Shown piece after piece: positions 1-7,950 of a stretch of DNA of 37,091 nucleotides. Source of the DNA: AVCC01 sp041736255. Lineage in GTDB: Bacteria; Pseudomonadota; Gammaproteobacteria; Burkholderiales; Burkholderiaceae_D. Position numbers and translations under genes: made by a program. Position 1 is the stretch's first letter. Each line of letters starts with the position of its first letter. The notes under the pieces were generated by a model. That model had not been told where the DNA came from. It made no database searches and was given only the letters and a program-made list of their open reading frames with translations. Location of the stretch: the NCBI GenBank assembly GCA_041736255.1, contig JBGSTZ010000152.1:1-37091 (forward strand), given 5' to 3'.

Positions 1-464
1 GTGTCCTGCGCCAGCAGGGCGGCGATGGCGACGCGCTGCCGTTCGCCGCCGGACAAGGTGCGCACGTCGCGCTCGGCTAACTGATCGACTTCCATTGCCT
101 GCAATGCCTGATGTGCTGCCCGGTGGTCGTCGCTGGCTTCCCAGTAACGGTCGGCGTGGTAGGGATGGCGCGCAGTCAGCACGGTTTCGATTACGGAATA
201 GCCAAATGCATCGCTGCGTGATTGCGGCAGGTAAGCGCGTTCACGCGCCAGTGCAGCTAAAGGCCAATCGGATAGTGGTTTGCCGCCCAGTTCGATGCGG
301 CCGCCATCGGGCTGGCGCAAGCCGGCCAGCGTGCGCAATAAAGTGCTTTTGCCGGCACCGTTACGGCCGATCACGCACCAGCATTGTCCGGCTGCAACGT
401 GCCAGTCGAGCGCGTCGAGCAGCAAGCGTGCGCCCATGTTGAGTTTCAGATTAAAAGTACGCAT
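1..464 (-). CDS. btuD: Vitamin B12 (cobalamin) ABC importer, ATP-binding protein, partial
   Basis: This ATPase should energise cobalamin import through the adjacent permease at the inner membrane. The first 154 codons are visible; the 3' part lies beyond the window. Reading the minus strand shows a Walker A motif (GRNGAGKST, about residues 36-44), a Q-loop (LPQS) and the ABC signature LSGGERQR close to the edge; Walker B is not in the window. The ATG at 464 overlaps the permease stop by one base (TAATG), which indicates translational coupling. The family is FecE/BtuD/HmuV-like. Specificity for B12 is inferred from the riboswitch-headed receptor gene upstream in the same operon; an iron-chelate ATPase would look similar. 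Confidence 0.85.
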   Translation of the reverse strand, partial: MRTFNLKLNMGARLLLDALDWHVAAGQCWCVIGRNGAGKSTLLRTLAGLRQPDGGRIELGGKPLSDWPLAALARERAYLPQSRSDAFGYSVIETVLTARHPYHADRYWEASDDHRAAHQALQAMEVDQLAERDVRTLSGGERQRVAIAALLAQD

Positions 465-1525
465 TATTTACGGCGAATATGATGCAGTTGCAACAGGAAT
501 ACCGGCACCCCGATCATCGCCGTGACCACCCCAACCGGCAATTGCTGCGGTGCCAGCACAGTGCGGGCCAAGGTGTCGGCCAGCACCAGAAAAGCACCGC
601 CGACCAATACCGATGCCGGCATCAACAATCGATGATCCGGCCCCAGCGCAAAGCGGCAGGCATGCGGCACGATGAGACCGACAAAGCCGATACTGCCGGC
701 GCTGGTGACCGCGCTGGCAGTGAGCAAGGCCGAACACAAGAACAAGCCTTTGCGTAGCGCCCCAACCTGCACGCCCAAGGTTGCCGCCGCTTCCGCATGC
801 AGCGCCATTACATTGATCGAGCGCGCAACGCGCTGTGCGAACAATAAGGCAGCCACTAGCACCAGCCACGGCATCCAGCGCAACTGGGTGCCCGAGAGAT
901 CGCCGATCATCCAGAAAATCATGCCGCGCAAACGGCTTTCGGGCGCAATCGACAGCATCAGCGTTACCAGCGCCATACTGCCGGATGACAGAATCACCCC
1001 GGTCAGCAACAACAACGAAGCGCCGCCCTCGGCCGCCGTGCCGCCGCGTAAATCCCGCCGCGCCAGCGCATACAGCAGCAGGGCAATGGCCACCGCGCCG
1101 GCAAATGCCGCCGCGTCAATCATCCAGGTGGCAGCCATAAACAGCATTGCCGCCAGCGCGCCGACTGCCGCGCCGCCTGATACGCCCAGCACATACGGGT
1201 CTGCCAGCGGATTGCGCAGCAAGGCTTGCATCATCACGCCCGCCAGCGCCAACGCACCGCCGGTGACAAACGCTGATAACGCCCGTCCGAGGCGCAATTC
1301 CAGTAGCGTTGCTGCCAGCGTGGCGGGCGTGCCTTGCAGCACTTGCACCAGCGCGGAAGGGAGTGCGGATAGTGGCACAGCGACCGAGCCGACCATGCAG
1401 GCGAGCAAGATTATAACGACGGTGAAAAGCGCCAAGATGCTTAGGACGCATAGCGTTCGATAACGACCGTTGACGGTGCTTGATACCGAAAAAGCACTGA
1501 GTGCAGAATGCACGAATAACCTCAT
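464..1525 (-). CDS. btuC: Cobalamin ABC importer permease (FecCD/BtuC family)
   Basis: This is an integral membrane permease of the BtuC/FecCD family, about 353 residues from the chosen ATG and a normal length for the family. The sequence is hydrophobic throughout. It carries the family hallmark run around RLGRALSAFVTGGALALAG followed by a block ending RNPLADPYVLGVSGGA, and the later GFVGLIVPH motif. The reading frame extends upstream to a TTG at 1549, but that codon lies inside a perfect inverted repeat, so the ATG at 1525 is preferred; no strong ribosome binding site is seen for either. The gene lies between btuB and btuD. B12 specificity is inferred from the riboswitch; the fold is certain. 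Confidence 0.9.
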   Translation of the reverse strand: MRLFVHSALSAFSVSSTVNGRYRTLCVLSILALFTVVIILLACMVGSVAVPLSALPSALVQVLQGTPATLAATLLELRLGRALSAFVTGGALALAGVMMQALLRNPLADPYVLGVSGGAAVGALAAMLFMAATWMIDAAAFAGAVAIALLLYALARRDLRGGTAAEGGASLLLLTGVILSSGSMALVTLMLSIAPESRLRGMIFWMIGDLSGTQLRWMPWLVLVAALLFAQRVARSINVMALHAEAAATLGVQVGALRKGLFLCSALLTASAVTSAGSIGFVGLIVPHACRFALGPDHRLLMPASVLVGGAFLVLADTLARTVLAPQQLPVGVVTAMIGVPVFLLQLHHIRRK

Positions 1526-1541
1526 GGAATCGAATGGGGAG

Positions 1542-1562
1542 TGCTGCAATACGATTGCAGCA
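1542..1562. promoter_or_regulatory. Perfect inverted repeat upstream of btuC (operator candidate)
   Basis: TGCTGCAAT-ACG-ATTGCAGCA is a perfect 9-bp inverted repeat with a 3-base centre, 17 bases upstream of the preferred btuC start. Its core, TGCAA-N5-TTGCA, has the same half-sites and spacing as two sites in front of the metal importer at 4233-4290. It could bind a dimeric regulator or form an RNA hairpin. The role is inferred. Confidence 0.4.
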
Positions 1563-1583
1563 TTCTAAAAATTGGGTGATGTG

Positions 1584-1611
1584 GCCGGGTCCGGCTTGCG
1601 CTGTACCCGGC
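1584..1611 (-). repeat. Intercistronic hairpin between btuB and btuC
   Basis: GCCGGGT and ACCCGGC form a 7-bp stem in the gap between the btuB stop and btuC. On the minus strand no T-run follows directly, so it is not a standard terminator. It may stabilise or attenuate the btuB message relative to btuC/btuD. Confidence 0.4.
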
Positions 1612-1631
1612 TGAAATGCGCGTTGCGCGTT

Positions 1632-3515
1632 TTACTTCATGGCGTAACGTACGCCGACAAACACGTTGGAGCCGGCAGTTGCATAGTTTTTGGCTAGCTC
1701 GTAATCCTTGTCCAGCACATTATTCCAGCGACCGAAGAGCGACCAGCTTGGTGCAAAGTCGTAGCTGGCATACAGGTTCAGCAAGCCATAACCGCTTAAT
1801 AGATTGGTGTTTTTTGCATCATCGAAGCGCTCACCTGAAAATAGCATTTCAGCACCCGTATTGATTGCACCCGAACGATATTCCAGCGCCACGCTGCCGT
1901 GCCGTTTTGCCCTGCGCGCCAAAGTCACATCATTAGTGTCATCGTGTGGATTAAGAAAATCCAGTGATCCCCTGAGGGTGAACTGCTCAATAGTGGTGCT
2001 GCCACTCAGGGACAAGCCGCTGAGCGTTGCTTGATTTACGTTGACGGTGCAGCCATAAGGGTGTGCCGCCGGCTCAACTGGGCAAAGATTGGTAAATGTG
2101 AGTAAGTCCGTGATGCGATTGCGGTAGTACACGGCATTCAGTTGCGTGGTGCCGTTGTCGTAGTGCAAAGCCAGTTCGGCATTTTTACCCTGTTCCGGTT
2201 GATTTGATTCTATTCCGTACAGTGGGTAATACAAATCATTGAAAGTCGGGGCACGGAAACTGGTGCCGTAACTGGTATTGGCCCGCAAAGTGTTGGTTAA
2301 GCGATACCCATAACCGACGCTGCCCGTGACCTTGCTGCCGAATTGCGAATTGTTGTCATTACGCAGTCCGACACTAGCAAGATGATTGCCCCGATTGAGT
2401 TGGTAAGAGGCAGCAATGGCGTTGTTAGTCCTATCACGGTTTAATGGCGGTGCGTTGGAAGCCACCGTATCTTTGCGATGTTCTGCCAGCAGTTGCAGTA
2501 CATCGGTGCCAAAAGAAAGGTCATTTTGCCAAGTGACACCGGTTTGCTTGCTATCAAAATTACTCTTGCCGTAAGAAGCATCGGTATAAGACTTGTCCGT
2601 TGATTGCGATAATTGCACTTGGCTATTCCACCAAGGAAGGATGCGATTATTCGAGTACAAGGCGGTGCTGCCGATTTTTTGTTCGCTTCGGTCATCATAG
2701 CCAAGACCCGCATCAAACTGCGCATCCAGACGGCTGTGAAGAAAACGTAAACCGAGTTCATGCCCCTTGGCGAGATCGATAGAAAACTGGCCGGTAACGC
2801 TCTCTTTTTCGTAGCCGTCTTGGTCTGGGTTGAAACTGTAAAGGCCCGCGGCCGGTTTTGTTACTGAAAAACCGTCTGATGTTTCGTGCGCAGCACCAAT
2901 GGCATAACGGACAGTATGATCGCCGCTGCTGGCGCCAGATATGCCCATGTCAAATATGCGTGTTGCATCGCTGCCGATGCCGGCGGAAGCGTTCAGGCGC
3001 GGGGCACCATCGCCTTTTTTAGTAAAAATCTGGATCACCCCACCGACTGCATCTGCACCGTACAGACTGCTTAATGGGCCATACACAATTTCAATATGGT
3101 CTATTTGAGATAGTGGTATAGCGGACCAAGTAGCGCCCCCTGCTGTTAATGAACTGGTGCGTACGCCATCGATAAGCACGATACTTTGTTTATTGTCGGT
3201 GCCGCGTACAAATACCGATGCGTTGGAGCCGGGGCCGCCATTGGTGACAATCTGAATGCTTCTTTTTTGTTGCAACAGGCCCGCTAATGATGTTTGCCCG
3301 GAGCGTTGAATTTCTTCCGCAGTAATGACAACGTTGTCACTTAGAACATTTTTCGCATCTTGCGTAAAACGCGAAGCAGTCACCATTACCGGCGTCAGCG
3401 TTTTGTCGCCATGTGTCTGGGCCACTGCGGAATTGAGGGTGCAAAGGGTTACTGCGGAAACCAGCGCGAGCGGCTTCCATGTCGGCGTGCGGCCGGGGAG
3501 GGTGGAGAAAATCAT
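1632..3515 (-). CDS. btuB: TonB-dependent vitamin B12 outer membrane receptor
   Basis: This 627-residue outer membrane receptor should bind cobalamin and pass it to the periplasm using TonB energy. An N-terminal signal peptide runs to about residue 33 (AVAQ). A TonB-box-like stretch follows (LTPVMVTASRF, about 41-51), then the plug domain with FVRGTDNKQSIVLIDGVR and YGPLSSLYGADAVGGVIQI, and a long beta-barrel. The protein ends in YAMK rather than the more usual terminal phenylalanine. The cobalamin riboswitch immediately upstream makes B12 the likely ligand. The ATG at 3515 is about 20 bases from the best ribosome binding site (GGAGGA near 3536-3541), a rather long spacing. The gene heads the btuB-btuC-btuD operon. 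Confidence 0.92.
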   Translation of the reverse strand: MIFSTLPGRTPTWKPLALVSAVTLCTLNSAVAQTHGDKTLTPVMVTASRFTQDAKNVLSDNVVITAEEIQRSGQTSLAGLLQQKRSIQIVTNGGPGSNASVFVRGTDNKQSIVLIDGVRTSSLTAGGATWSAIPLSQIDHIEIVYGPLSSLYGADAVGGVIQIFTKKGDGAPRLNASAGIGSDATRIFDMGISGASSGDHTVRYAIGAAHETSDGFSVTKPAAGLYSFNPDQDGYEKESVTGQFSIDLAKGHELGLRFLHSRLDAQFDAGLGYDDRSEQKIGSTALYSNNRILPWWNSQVQLSQSTDKSYTDASYGKSNFDSKQTGVTWQNDLSFGTDVLQLLAEHRKDTVASNAPPLNRDRTNNAIAASYQLNRGNHLASVGLRNDNNSQFGSKVTGSVGYGYRLTNTLRANTSYGTSFRAPTFNDLYYPLYGIESNQPEQGKNAELALHYDNGTTQLNAVYYRNRITDLLTFTNLCPVEPAAHPYGCTVNVNQATLSGLSLSGSTTIEQFTLRGSLDFLNPHDDTNDVTLARRAKRHGSVALEYRSGAINTGAEMLFSGERFDDAKNTNLLSGYGLLNLYASYDFAPSWSLFGRWNNVLDKDYELAKNYATAGSNVFVGVRYAMK

Positions 3516-3539
3516 GATGTCGTTTCAAATAAGAATCCT

Positions 3540-3563
3540 CCGGCCTGCGTCCCCGCAAGCCGG
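3540..3563 (-). promoter_or_regulatory. Ribosome-binding-site sequestering hairpin of the btuB leader
   Basis: On the minus strand CCGGCTTGCG-GGGA-CGCAGGCCGG forms a 10-bp stem (one G-T pair) with a 4-base loop. Its 3' edge runs into GGAGGA, the only good ribosome binding site for btuB. It lies just downstream of the riboswitch core, so it is the likely expression platform, giving translational control when B12 is bound. Confidence 0.6.
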
Positions 3564-3596
3564 AATCAACGGAAGTGCGGCTCGCGCGCTTCCACC

Positions 3597-3808
3597 TATT
3601 CTGGCCGGTATCCGGGCTGACAAGTCAAACCGCCTCACCTTCCCGTACAAGTTTTGCACAGTGGTCCTGAGAGGCGGTCTGTCACCGATATTGCAAAGTG
3701 ACGCTTGTTTTACCGTTGCGGGGGCAGCACACGTTGGCCGATGAGGGTGTCATCTGCGCCGTGTTTCCCGTTTAACTGCGGACATGGGGATGTCCGCGGG
3801 CACCAAAA
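3597..3808 (-). promoter_or_regulatory. Cobalamin riboswitch (adenosylcobalamin-type)
   Basis: Reading the minus strand 5' to 3', the conserved pieces occur in order. They are TTGGTGCCCGC at the 5' side (near 3796-3806), AAACGGGAA (near 3766-3774), GCTGCCCCCGCAACGGTAA (3710-3728) and the B12 box GTCAGCCCGGATACCGGCC (near 3601-3620). These are the hallmark core segments of the cobalamin riboswitch class. It precedes btuB, a known target type. High B12 is expected to shut off receptor and transporter synthesis. Confidence 0.95.
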
Positions 3809-4231
3809 CGTGGGTATTGTATGTCGCAAGGCCGGCTTACGACAACCGTGTGCTGAAAAATTTGCGATGGGTTTTTCAAGCAGCATGGATTGCAATTCCC
3901 AAAAAGCGCGAATAAAGCGGACAACAAAGCAGGGTCGAAACGGCTGGAAAAGTTGTCAGGCAGGAGTGCAGAAAATTTCAATAATAAGTATGAGTATATT
4001 TATACACGCAATATAAATATGCGGAAAATGCAGTAAAAATTGCAGTACTCATTGTTTTTTAAAATTAATGAGGGGCGTAGTTTGTTCGTGCTTTTCGTGT
4101 ATTTCGGGACAATATTTTTCACCAAAATGCACTACGTAACACGCGTTACTCCCGCACATATTTTGGTGCAATAGTGCTTCCAAGAATCAAAACTCACCTT
4201 GAACACTTTGCTTGCCCTTCAAAAATATTTA
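3809..4231. other. Intergenic region between the btu and metal-importer operons
   Basis: This is an AT-rich divergent spacer that must hold the minus-strand btuB promoter and probably the plus-strand importer promoter. No convincing gene is seen. I cannot assign a consensus -35/-10 pair with confidence. Confidence 0.5.
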
Positions 4232-4248
4232 TTGCAACCTGATTGCAA
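4232..4248. promoter_or_regulatory. Palindromic operator-like site 1 upstream of the metal importer
   Basis: TTGCAACCTGATTGCAA is an imperfect palindrome of form TTGCAACC-N-GGTTGCAA with one mismatch. It lies 28 bases before the matching site 2, with centres about 43 bp apart, close to four helical turns. It is plausibly a metalloregulator (Zur- or Mur-like) operator, by inference from position only. Confidence 0.5.
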
Positions 4249-4274
4249 AATGCTGCTTCCTTCTGGCATACTGC

Positions 4275-4291
4275 TTGCAACCGGGTTGCAT
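4275..4291. promoter_or_regulatory. Palindromic operator-like site 2 upstream of the metal importer
   Basis: TTGCAACCGGGTTGCAT contains a perfect 15-base palindrome (TGCAACC-G-GGTTGCA). It repeats the motif of site 1 and precedes the first gene of the importer operon by about 60 bases. The regulator is unknown; a zinc- or manganese-sensing Fur-family protein would be the usual partner. Confidence 0.5.
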
Positions 4292-4348
4292 GTTGTGCGT
4301 TACATCCCTGCGTTCACTCTTCCAATAATTAACTTTTTGATCTCAATC

Positions 4349-4495
4349 ATGTCCTTTCGCAGGCAATTTTCCCGTGGTTTTATTTTTGCCGTGCTGGCTT
4401 GGCCGGCCTGGTTGCGTGTGCTGGCGATTTTGCCGGCTATTCTTGCTTTGTGGCTGGGTGTTCTTTGGGCGCTGGCGGGAGAATCGCCGTGGTGA
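4349..4495 (+). CDS. Small single-pass membrane protein, first gene of the metal importer operon
   Basis: I do not recognise this 48-residue protein as a named family. It has a basic N-terminus (MSFRRQFSRG) followed by one long hydrophobic segment (about residues 11-43) and a short polar tail ending GESPW. Its stop TGA overlaps the GTG start of the ATPase (GTGA at 4492-4495), which strongly suggests it is translated and coupled. The open frame extends upstream to a TTG at 4199, but that region covers the two operator-like palindromes, so the ATG at 4349 is preferred even though no strong ribosome binding site is visible. It could be an accessory subunit or simply a coupling leader peptide. 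Confidence 0.55.
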   Translation: MSFRRQFSRGFIFAVLAWPAWLRVLAILPAILALWLGVLWALAGESPW

Positions 4496-5226
4496 GGCTG
4501 GATGATCTTACGGTGGCTTTTCAGCGGCATCCGGCGCTGCATCACATCAGCGGACAGTTTACCAAGGGTTCGCTGACGGCGATAACCGGCCCCAACGGCG
4601 CGGGAAAAAGCACATTACTGAAGAGTATTCTCGGCTTGCTGCCACTTACTAGCGGCAGCTTCAAGGTTGCTCCGGAGTTGCGGCACATCGCGTATTTGCC
4701 GCAGCAGTCGGAAATAGACCGCAGTTTTCCGATTCTGGTGCGCGATTGCATATTGCTTGGCTATTGGCAGCGGGCGGGGCAATTCGGTGCGATTTCTGCT
4801 GTATTGATGGCGCGGGCAGAATCTGCGCTCATTGCAGTCGGCCTGGACGGATTTTCGCAGCGCGCAATCGGGTCCTTGTCGGCGGGCCAATTTCAGCGTG
4901 TGCTGTTTGCCCGCATCTTGTTGCAGGATGCAGATTTGATCCTGCTCGATGAACCGTTCAATGCGATCGATAGTAAAACCACTATAGAATTATTGCGTAT
5001 TGTTGCCTCCTGGCATCAAGAAGGTCGCACCGTGATTGCGGTGTTGCATGACCATGCGCAGGTGCGCAGCTATTTCCCACAAACGCTGCTGCTGGCGCGC
5101 AACGTGGTCGACTGGGGCGATACTGCCACGGTGATGACGGATGATTATTTACGTCAGGCCAAAGTGATGGCGGAAGCATGGGACGAGAATGCGCCGTTGT
5201 GCGAAGTGGGCGTTAGAGCAGCATGA
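4492..5226 (+). CDS. Zinc/manganese ABC transporter, ATP-binding protein
   Basis: This 244-residue ATPase should drive metal import through the permease encoded next. It has Walker A GPNGAGKST (residues 33-41), Q-loop YLPQQS, signature LSAGQFQR, Walker B LILLDEPF and the switch histidine in AVLHDH. The frame is open further upstream, but the GTG at 4492 overlaps the previous stop as GTGA and gives the normal family length, so it is chosen. It overlaps the permease by four bases (ATGA at 5223). It belongs to the ZnuC/MntB/SitB group; zinc versus manganese cannot be decided from the ATPase. Confidence 0.9.
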   Translation: MRLDDLTVAFQRHPALHHISGQFTKGSLTAITGPNGAGKSTLLKSILGLLPLTSGSFKVAPELRHIAYLPQQSEIDRSFPILVRDCILLGYWQRAGQFGAISAVLMARAESALIAVGLDGFSQRAIGSLSAGQFQRVLFARILLQDADLILLDEPFNAIDSKTTIELLRIVASWHQEGRTVIAVLHDHAQVRSYFPQTLLLARNVVDWGDTATVMTDDYLRQAKVMAEAWDENAPLCEVGVRAA

Positions 5227-6098
5227 TTAACGACATGTATCAATTTGCGGTGGCGCCGTTTCAGGAGTTCGCCTTCATGCGCCGGGCGTTGGTGGCGACC
5301 ATCGCTTTGGCGATGAGCGCCGCGCCGCTGGGTGTGTTGCTGACTTTGCGCCGGATGAGTTTGTTTGGCGATGCGTTAAGCCATGCAGTGTTGCCTGGCG
5401 TGGCAGCGGGTTTTTTGCTGTTTGGCTTGTCGCTAACGGCTATGACGGTCGGCGGTTTTCTGGCCGGCATTATCGTGGTGGCGATTGCCGGGCTGATCAG
5501 CCGCTATACCGAATTGAAAGAGGATGCCAGCCTTGCTGCGATTTATCTGGTAGCGCTGGCGCTGGGCGTGATCCTGATTTCGCGCCGGGGAACCCAACTC
5601 GACTTGCTGCATATCCTGTTTGGCAGCGTGCTAGGCGTGGATGTCGGCGGTTTATTGCTGGTGGCCGGCGTTTCTAGCTTTAGCTTGTTGGCGTTGGCGA
5701 TCCTGTATCGCGGCTTGTTGCTGGAGAGTTTCGATCCGTCCTATCTGGCGGCCAGCGGCAGTCGCGGCATCGTGTTGCAGCAGACATTTTTGATGCTGGT
5801 GGTATTGAATCTGGTGGCCGGTTTTCAGACTCTGGGGACGCTGATGGCGGTCGGTCTGATGATGCTGCCGGCCGTCTCAGCACGGCTTTGGCATGACACT
5901 TTGCCCGCTCAATTGTTGGGCAGCATGCTGCAGGCCGCTTGTGCTGGGTATTTCGGCCTATTGCTGTCGTACCACATTGATACGCCATCGGGGCCGACCA
6001 TTATCGTTTGCGCCGGTGTGCTGTATTTAGTCTCGCTATTGTTCGCGCCGCGTGGCTGGTTGCCATGGTTGCGGCGCTCAACGCACTTGCAAGGCTGA
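5223..6098 (+). CDS. Zinc/manganese ABC transporter, permease (ABC-3 family)
   Basis: This 291-residue multi-pass inner membrane protein is of the ZnuB/MntB/TroC type. It carries the family features RRMSLFGDALSHAVLPGVA near residue 47 and GFQTLGTLMAVGLMMLPA near residue 202, and eight or so hydrophobic segments. It starts inside the ATPase stop (ATGA) and precedes the binding protein by 36 bases. It forms the membrane channel of the importer. Confidence 0.9.
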   Translation: MINDMYQFAVAPFQEFAFMRRALVATIALAMSAAPLGVLLTLRRMSLFGDALSHAVLPGVAAGFLLFGLSLTAMTVGGFLAGIIVVAIAGLISRYTELKEDASLAAIYLVALALGVILISRRGTQLDLLHILFGSVLGVDVGGLLLVAGVSSFSLLALAILYRGLLLESFDPSYLAASGSRGIVLQQTFLMLVVLNLVAGFQTLGTLMAVGLMMLPAVSARLWHDTLPAQLLGSMLQAACAGYFGLLLSYHIDTPSGPTIIVCAGVLYLVSLLFAPRGWLPWLRRSTHLQG

Positions 6099-6134
6099 AT
6101 CTGTCCGGTTTTCTCATCTCAGAAAGTATACGAA

Positions 6135-7043
6135 ATGCATCAATTTTTGAAAATCCCCCTGGTAGCCCTGGCATTGCTGGCATCGACTACCGTACCTGTT
6201 GCCGCTGCTGCCGCTGCTGCTGACACTTTGCCGGTAGTGGCAAGTTTCAGTATTTTGGGAGATCTGGTATCGGTGATTGGCGGCGAGCGGGTTTCGGTCA
6301 CCACGCTGGTAGGGCCGGACGAAGATGCCCACATGTTCTCGCCGTCGCCGGCGGACGCTAAAAAAGTGGCGCAATCGAAGCTGGTAGTGGTTAATGGCCT
6401 GGGCTTCGATTCATGGCTCAATCGATTGTCGGGCGCGGCCGGTTATACGGGCGCAACGGTGGTGGCTTCCAGCGGCATCAAGGCGCGTGACATGTCCGAT
6501 GTAGGCCAAATACATGCTGATCCGCATGCATGGCAAGATCCGACCAATGTCATTATCTATGTGGGGAATATTGCCGCTGCGCTTGGCAAGATCGACCCTG
6601 CCGGTGCGCACTTCTATCAGGATAATCGTGATCGATATGTGAAATCGCTCAAGGAACTCGACGCTTGGGGCAGCCAACAGTTTGCACAGATTCCGGCTGC
6701 CAAGCGCAAAGTTCTGACTTCGCACGATGCATTCGGCTATCTGGGCGCACGCTACCAAATCACATTCCTTGCCCCGCAAGGAACCTCGACCGAGAGCGAA
6801 GCCAGCGCCAAGGATGTCGCCAATCTGATTACCCAGATTCGGCGTGAGCGGATTAAGTCCGTGCATGTAGAGAACATGAGCAACCCCAAGTTGCTGCAAC
6901 AACTTAGCCACGAAGCAGGCGTCACGATGGGTGCCAAGCTGTATGCAGACGCCTTGTCTGGCCCGCAGGATGGTGCACCCACCTACCTGAAAATGATGCG
7001 CTACAACATCACGCAGCTGATGTCAGGGTTAAAGCTGAATTAA
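6135..7043 (+). CDS. Zinc/manganese ABC transporter, periplasmic metal-binding protein
   Basis: This 302-residue cluster A-I binding protein has a signal peptide ending around the alanine run (residues 22-29). Likely metal ligands are H66 (EDAHMFSPSP), H131 (ADPHAWQDP), E220 (GTSTESEAS) and D272 (YADALSG). The H/H/E/D set matches the PsaA/MntC-type manganese proteins better than ZnuA, which uses a third histidine. The long histidine-rich loop of many zinc proteins is absent. The cognate permease and ATPase are directly upstream. It ends 16 bases from the convergent panC. I leave zinc versus manganese open; related betaproteobacterial proteins are often annotated as zinc-binding. Confidence 0.88.
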   Translation: MHQFLKIPLVALALLASTTVPVAAAAAAADTLPVVASFSILGDLVSVIGGERVSVTTLVGPDEDAHMFSPSPADAKKVAQSKLVVVNGLGFDSWLNRLSGAAGYTGATVVASSGIKARDMSDVGQIHADPHAWQDPTNVIIYVGNIAAALGKIDPAGAHFYQDNRDRYVKSLKELDAWGSQQFAQIPAAKRKVLTSHDAFGYLGARYQITFLAPQGTSTESEASAKDVANLITQIRRERIKSVHVENMSNPKLLQQLSHEAGVTMGAKLYADALSGPQDGAPTYLKMMRYNITQLMSGLKLN

Positions 7044-7059
7044 AGCTTAAAAACTTACT

Positions 7060-7899
7060 TCAGATTTCGAGGTTGTCAATCAAGCGCGTAGCGCCTATTT
7101 TGGCTGCGGATAAAACTACGAGTGGCACGCCTTGGGCCAGATCGCCGGCGGAGGGCGGTTGCAGGTCGATGCGCTTGCGCACGGCAACGTAATCTGGCTT
7201 CCATCCATGTTGCGCCAAGTGCGTCATCGCGTGCCGTTCCAATTCAAACATGTCGAGATGGCCAGTGCGGACTTCTTCAGCCACCATGTTCAGAGTCTGG
7301 AATAGCTGTGGCGCTTCGACGCGCTCGTCTTCTGTTAAATAGCGATTGCGCGACGACAGTGCGAGGCCGTCATCGGCACGATAGGTTTCGGCGGCAATGA
7401 TTTCAGTCGGTAGCGCAAACTGCCTCGACATGTTGCGTATGATCATCAGTTGCTGGTAATCCTTCTTGCCGAATACCGCCACTTTGGGTTGCACGCAAGA
7501 GAACAGCTTCAATACCACCGTGGTCACACCTGTGAAGAAACCTGGACGGAATTCGCCTTCCAAAATATTGCCCAAGTCGTTTGGCGGCTGCACACGGTAT
7601 TCTTGCGGTTCCGGATAGAGGTCTTTTTCAGTCGGTGCGAATAATACATAGACACCTTCTTTTTCCAATTTTTCAACGTCGGCCTGGAAGGTGCGCGGGT
7701 ATTTATCAAAATCTTCGTTGGGGCCGAATTGCAAACGGTTGACGAAAATGGATGCCACTACAGGGTCGCCGTGCCGGCGTGCCAAGCGCATCAGCGACAG
7801 GTGCCCTTCGTGCAAATTGCCCATCGTGGGGACGAATGCGCTGCGCAATTGGCCGCGTAACTGATCGCGCAATTCTTCAATTGTGGTGACTATTTTCAT
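7060..7899 (-). CDS. panC: Pantothenate synthetase
   Basis: This enzyme makes pantothenate from pantoate and beta-alanine with ATP, the last step before coenzyme A synthesis branches off. At 279 residues it has the usual length. It shows the nucleotidyltransferase motif PTMGNLHEGHLSL (residues 24-36), the conserved FGKKDYQQL segment and the KMSKS-like region LSSRNRYL. It is the last gene of a minus-strand block with scpA and DUF3460, an order common in Burkholderiales. The 16-base gap to the convergent binding-protein gene leaves no room for a standard terminator. Confidence 0.97.
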   Translation of the reverse strand: MKIVTTIEELRDQLRGQLRSAFVPTMGNLHEGHLSLMRLARRHGDPVVASIFVNRLQFGPNEDFDKYPRTFQADVEKLEKEGVYVLFAPTEKDLYPEPQEYRVQPPNDLGNILEGEFRPGFFTGVTTVVLKLFSCVQPKVAVFGKKDYQQLMIIRNMSRQFALPTEIIAAETYRADDGLALSSRNRYLTEDERVEAPQLFQTLNMVAEEVRTGHLDMFELERHAMTHLAQHGWKPDYVAVRKRIDLQPPSAGDLAQGVPLVVLSAAKIGATRLIDNLEI

Positions 7900-7950
7900 G
7901 AAATTCCTTCAGCGCCGGCATAGCGGCAAAGACTAACGGATTGGGATAAA

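Noticed and set aside
672..1463. 263-codon plus-strand frame across btuC
   Set aside because: It is antisense to a clear FecCD permease and arises from that gene's codon bias.
1584..1611. Terminator between btuB and btuC
   Set aside because: The stem is not followed directly by a T-run on the minus strand, and btuC/btuD have no evident promoter of their own.
4199..4348. Longer version of the small membrane protein starting at TTG 4199
   Set aside because: The extra 50 codons cover two operator-like palindromes and start with a weak codon without a ribosome binding site.
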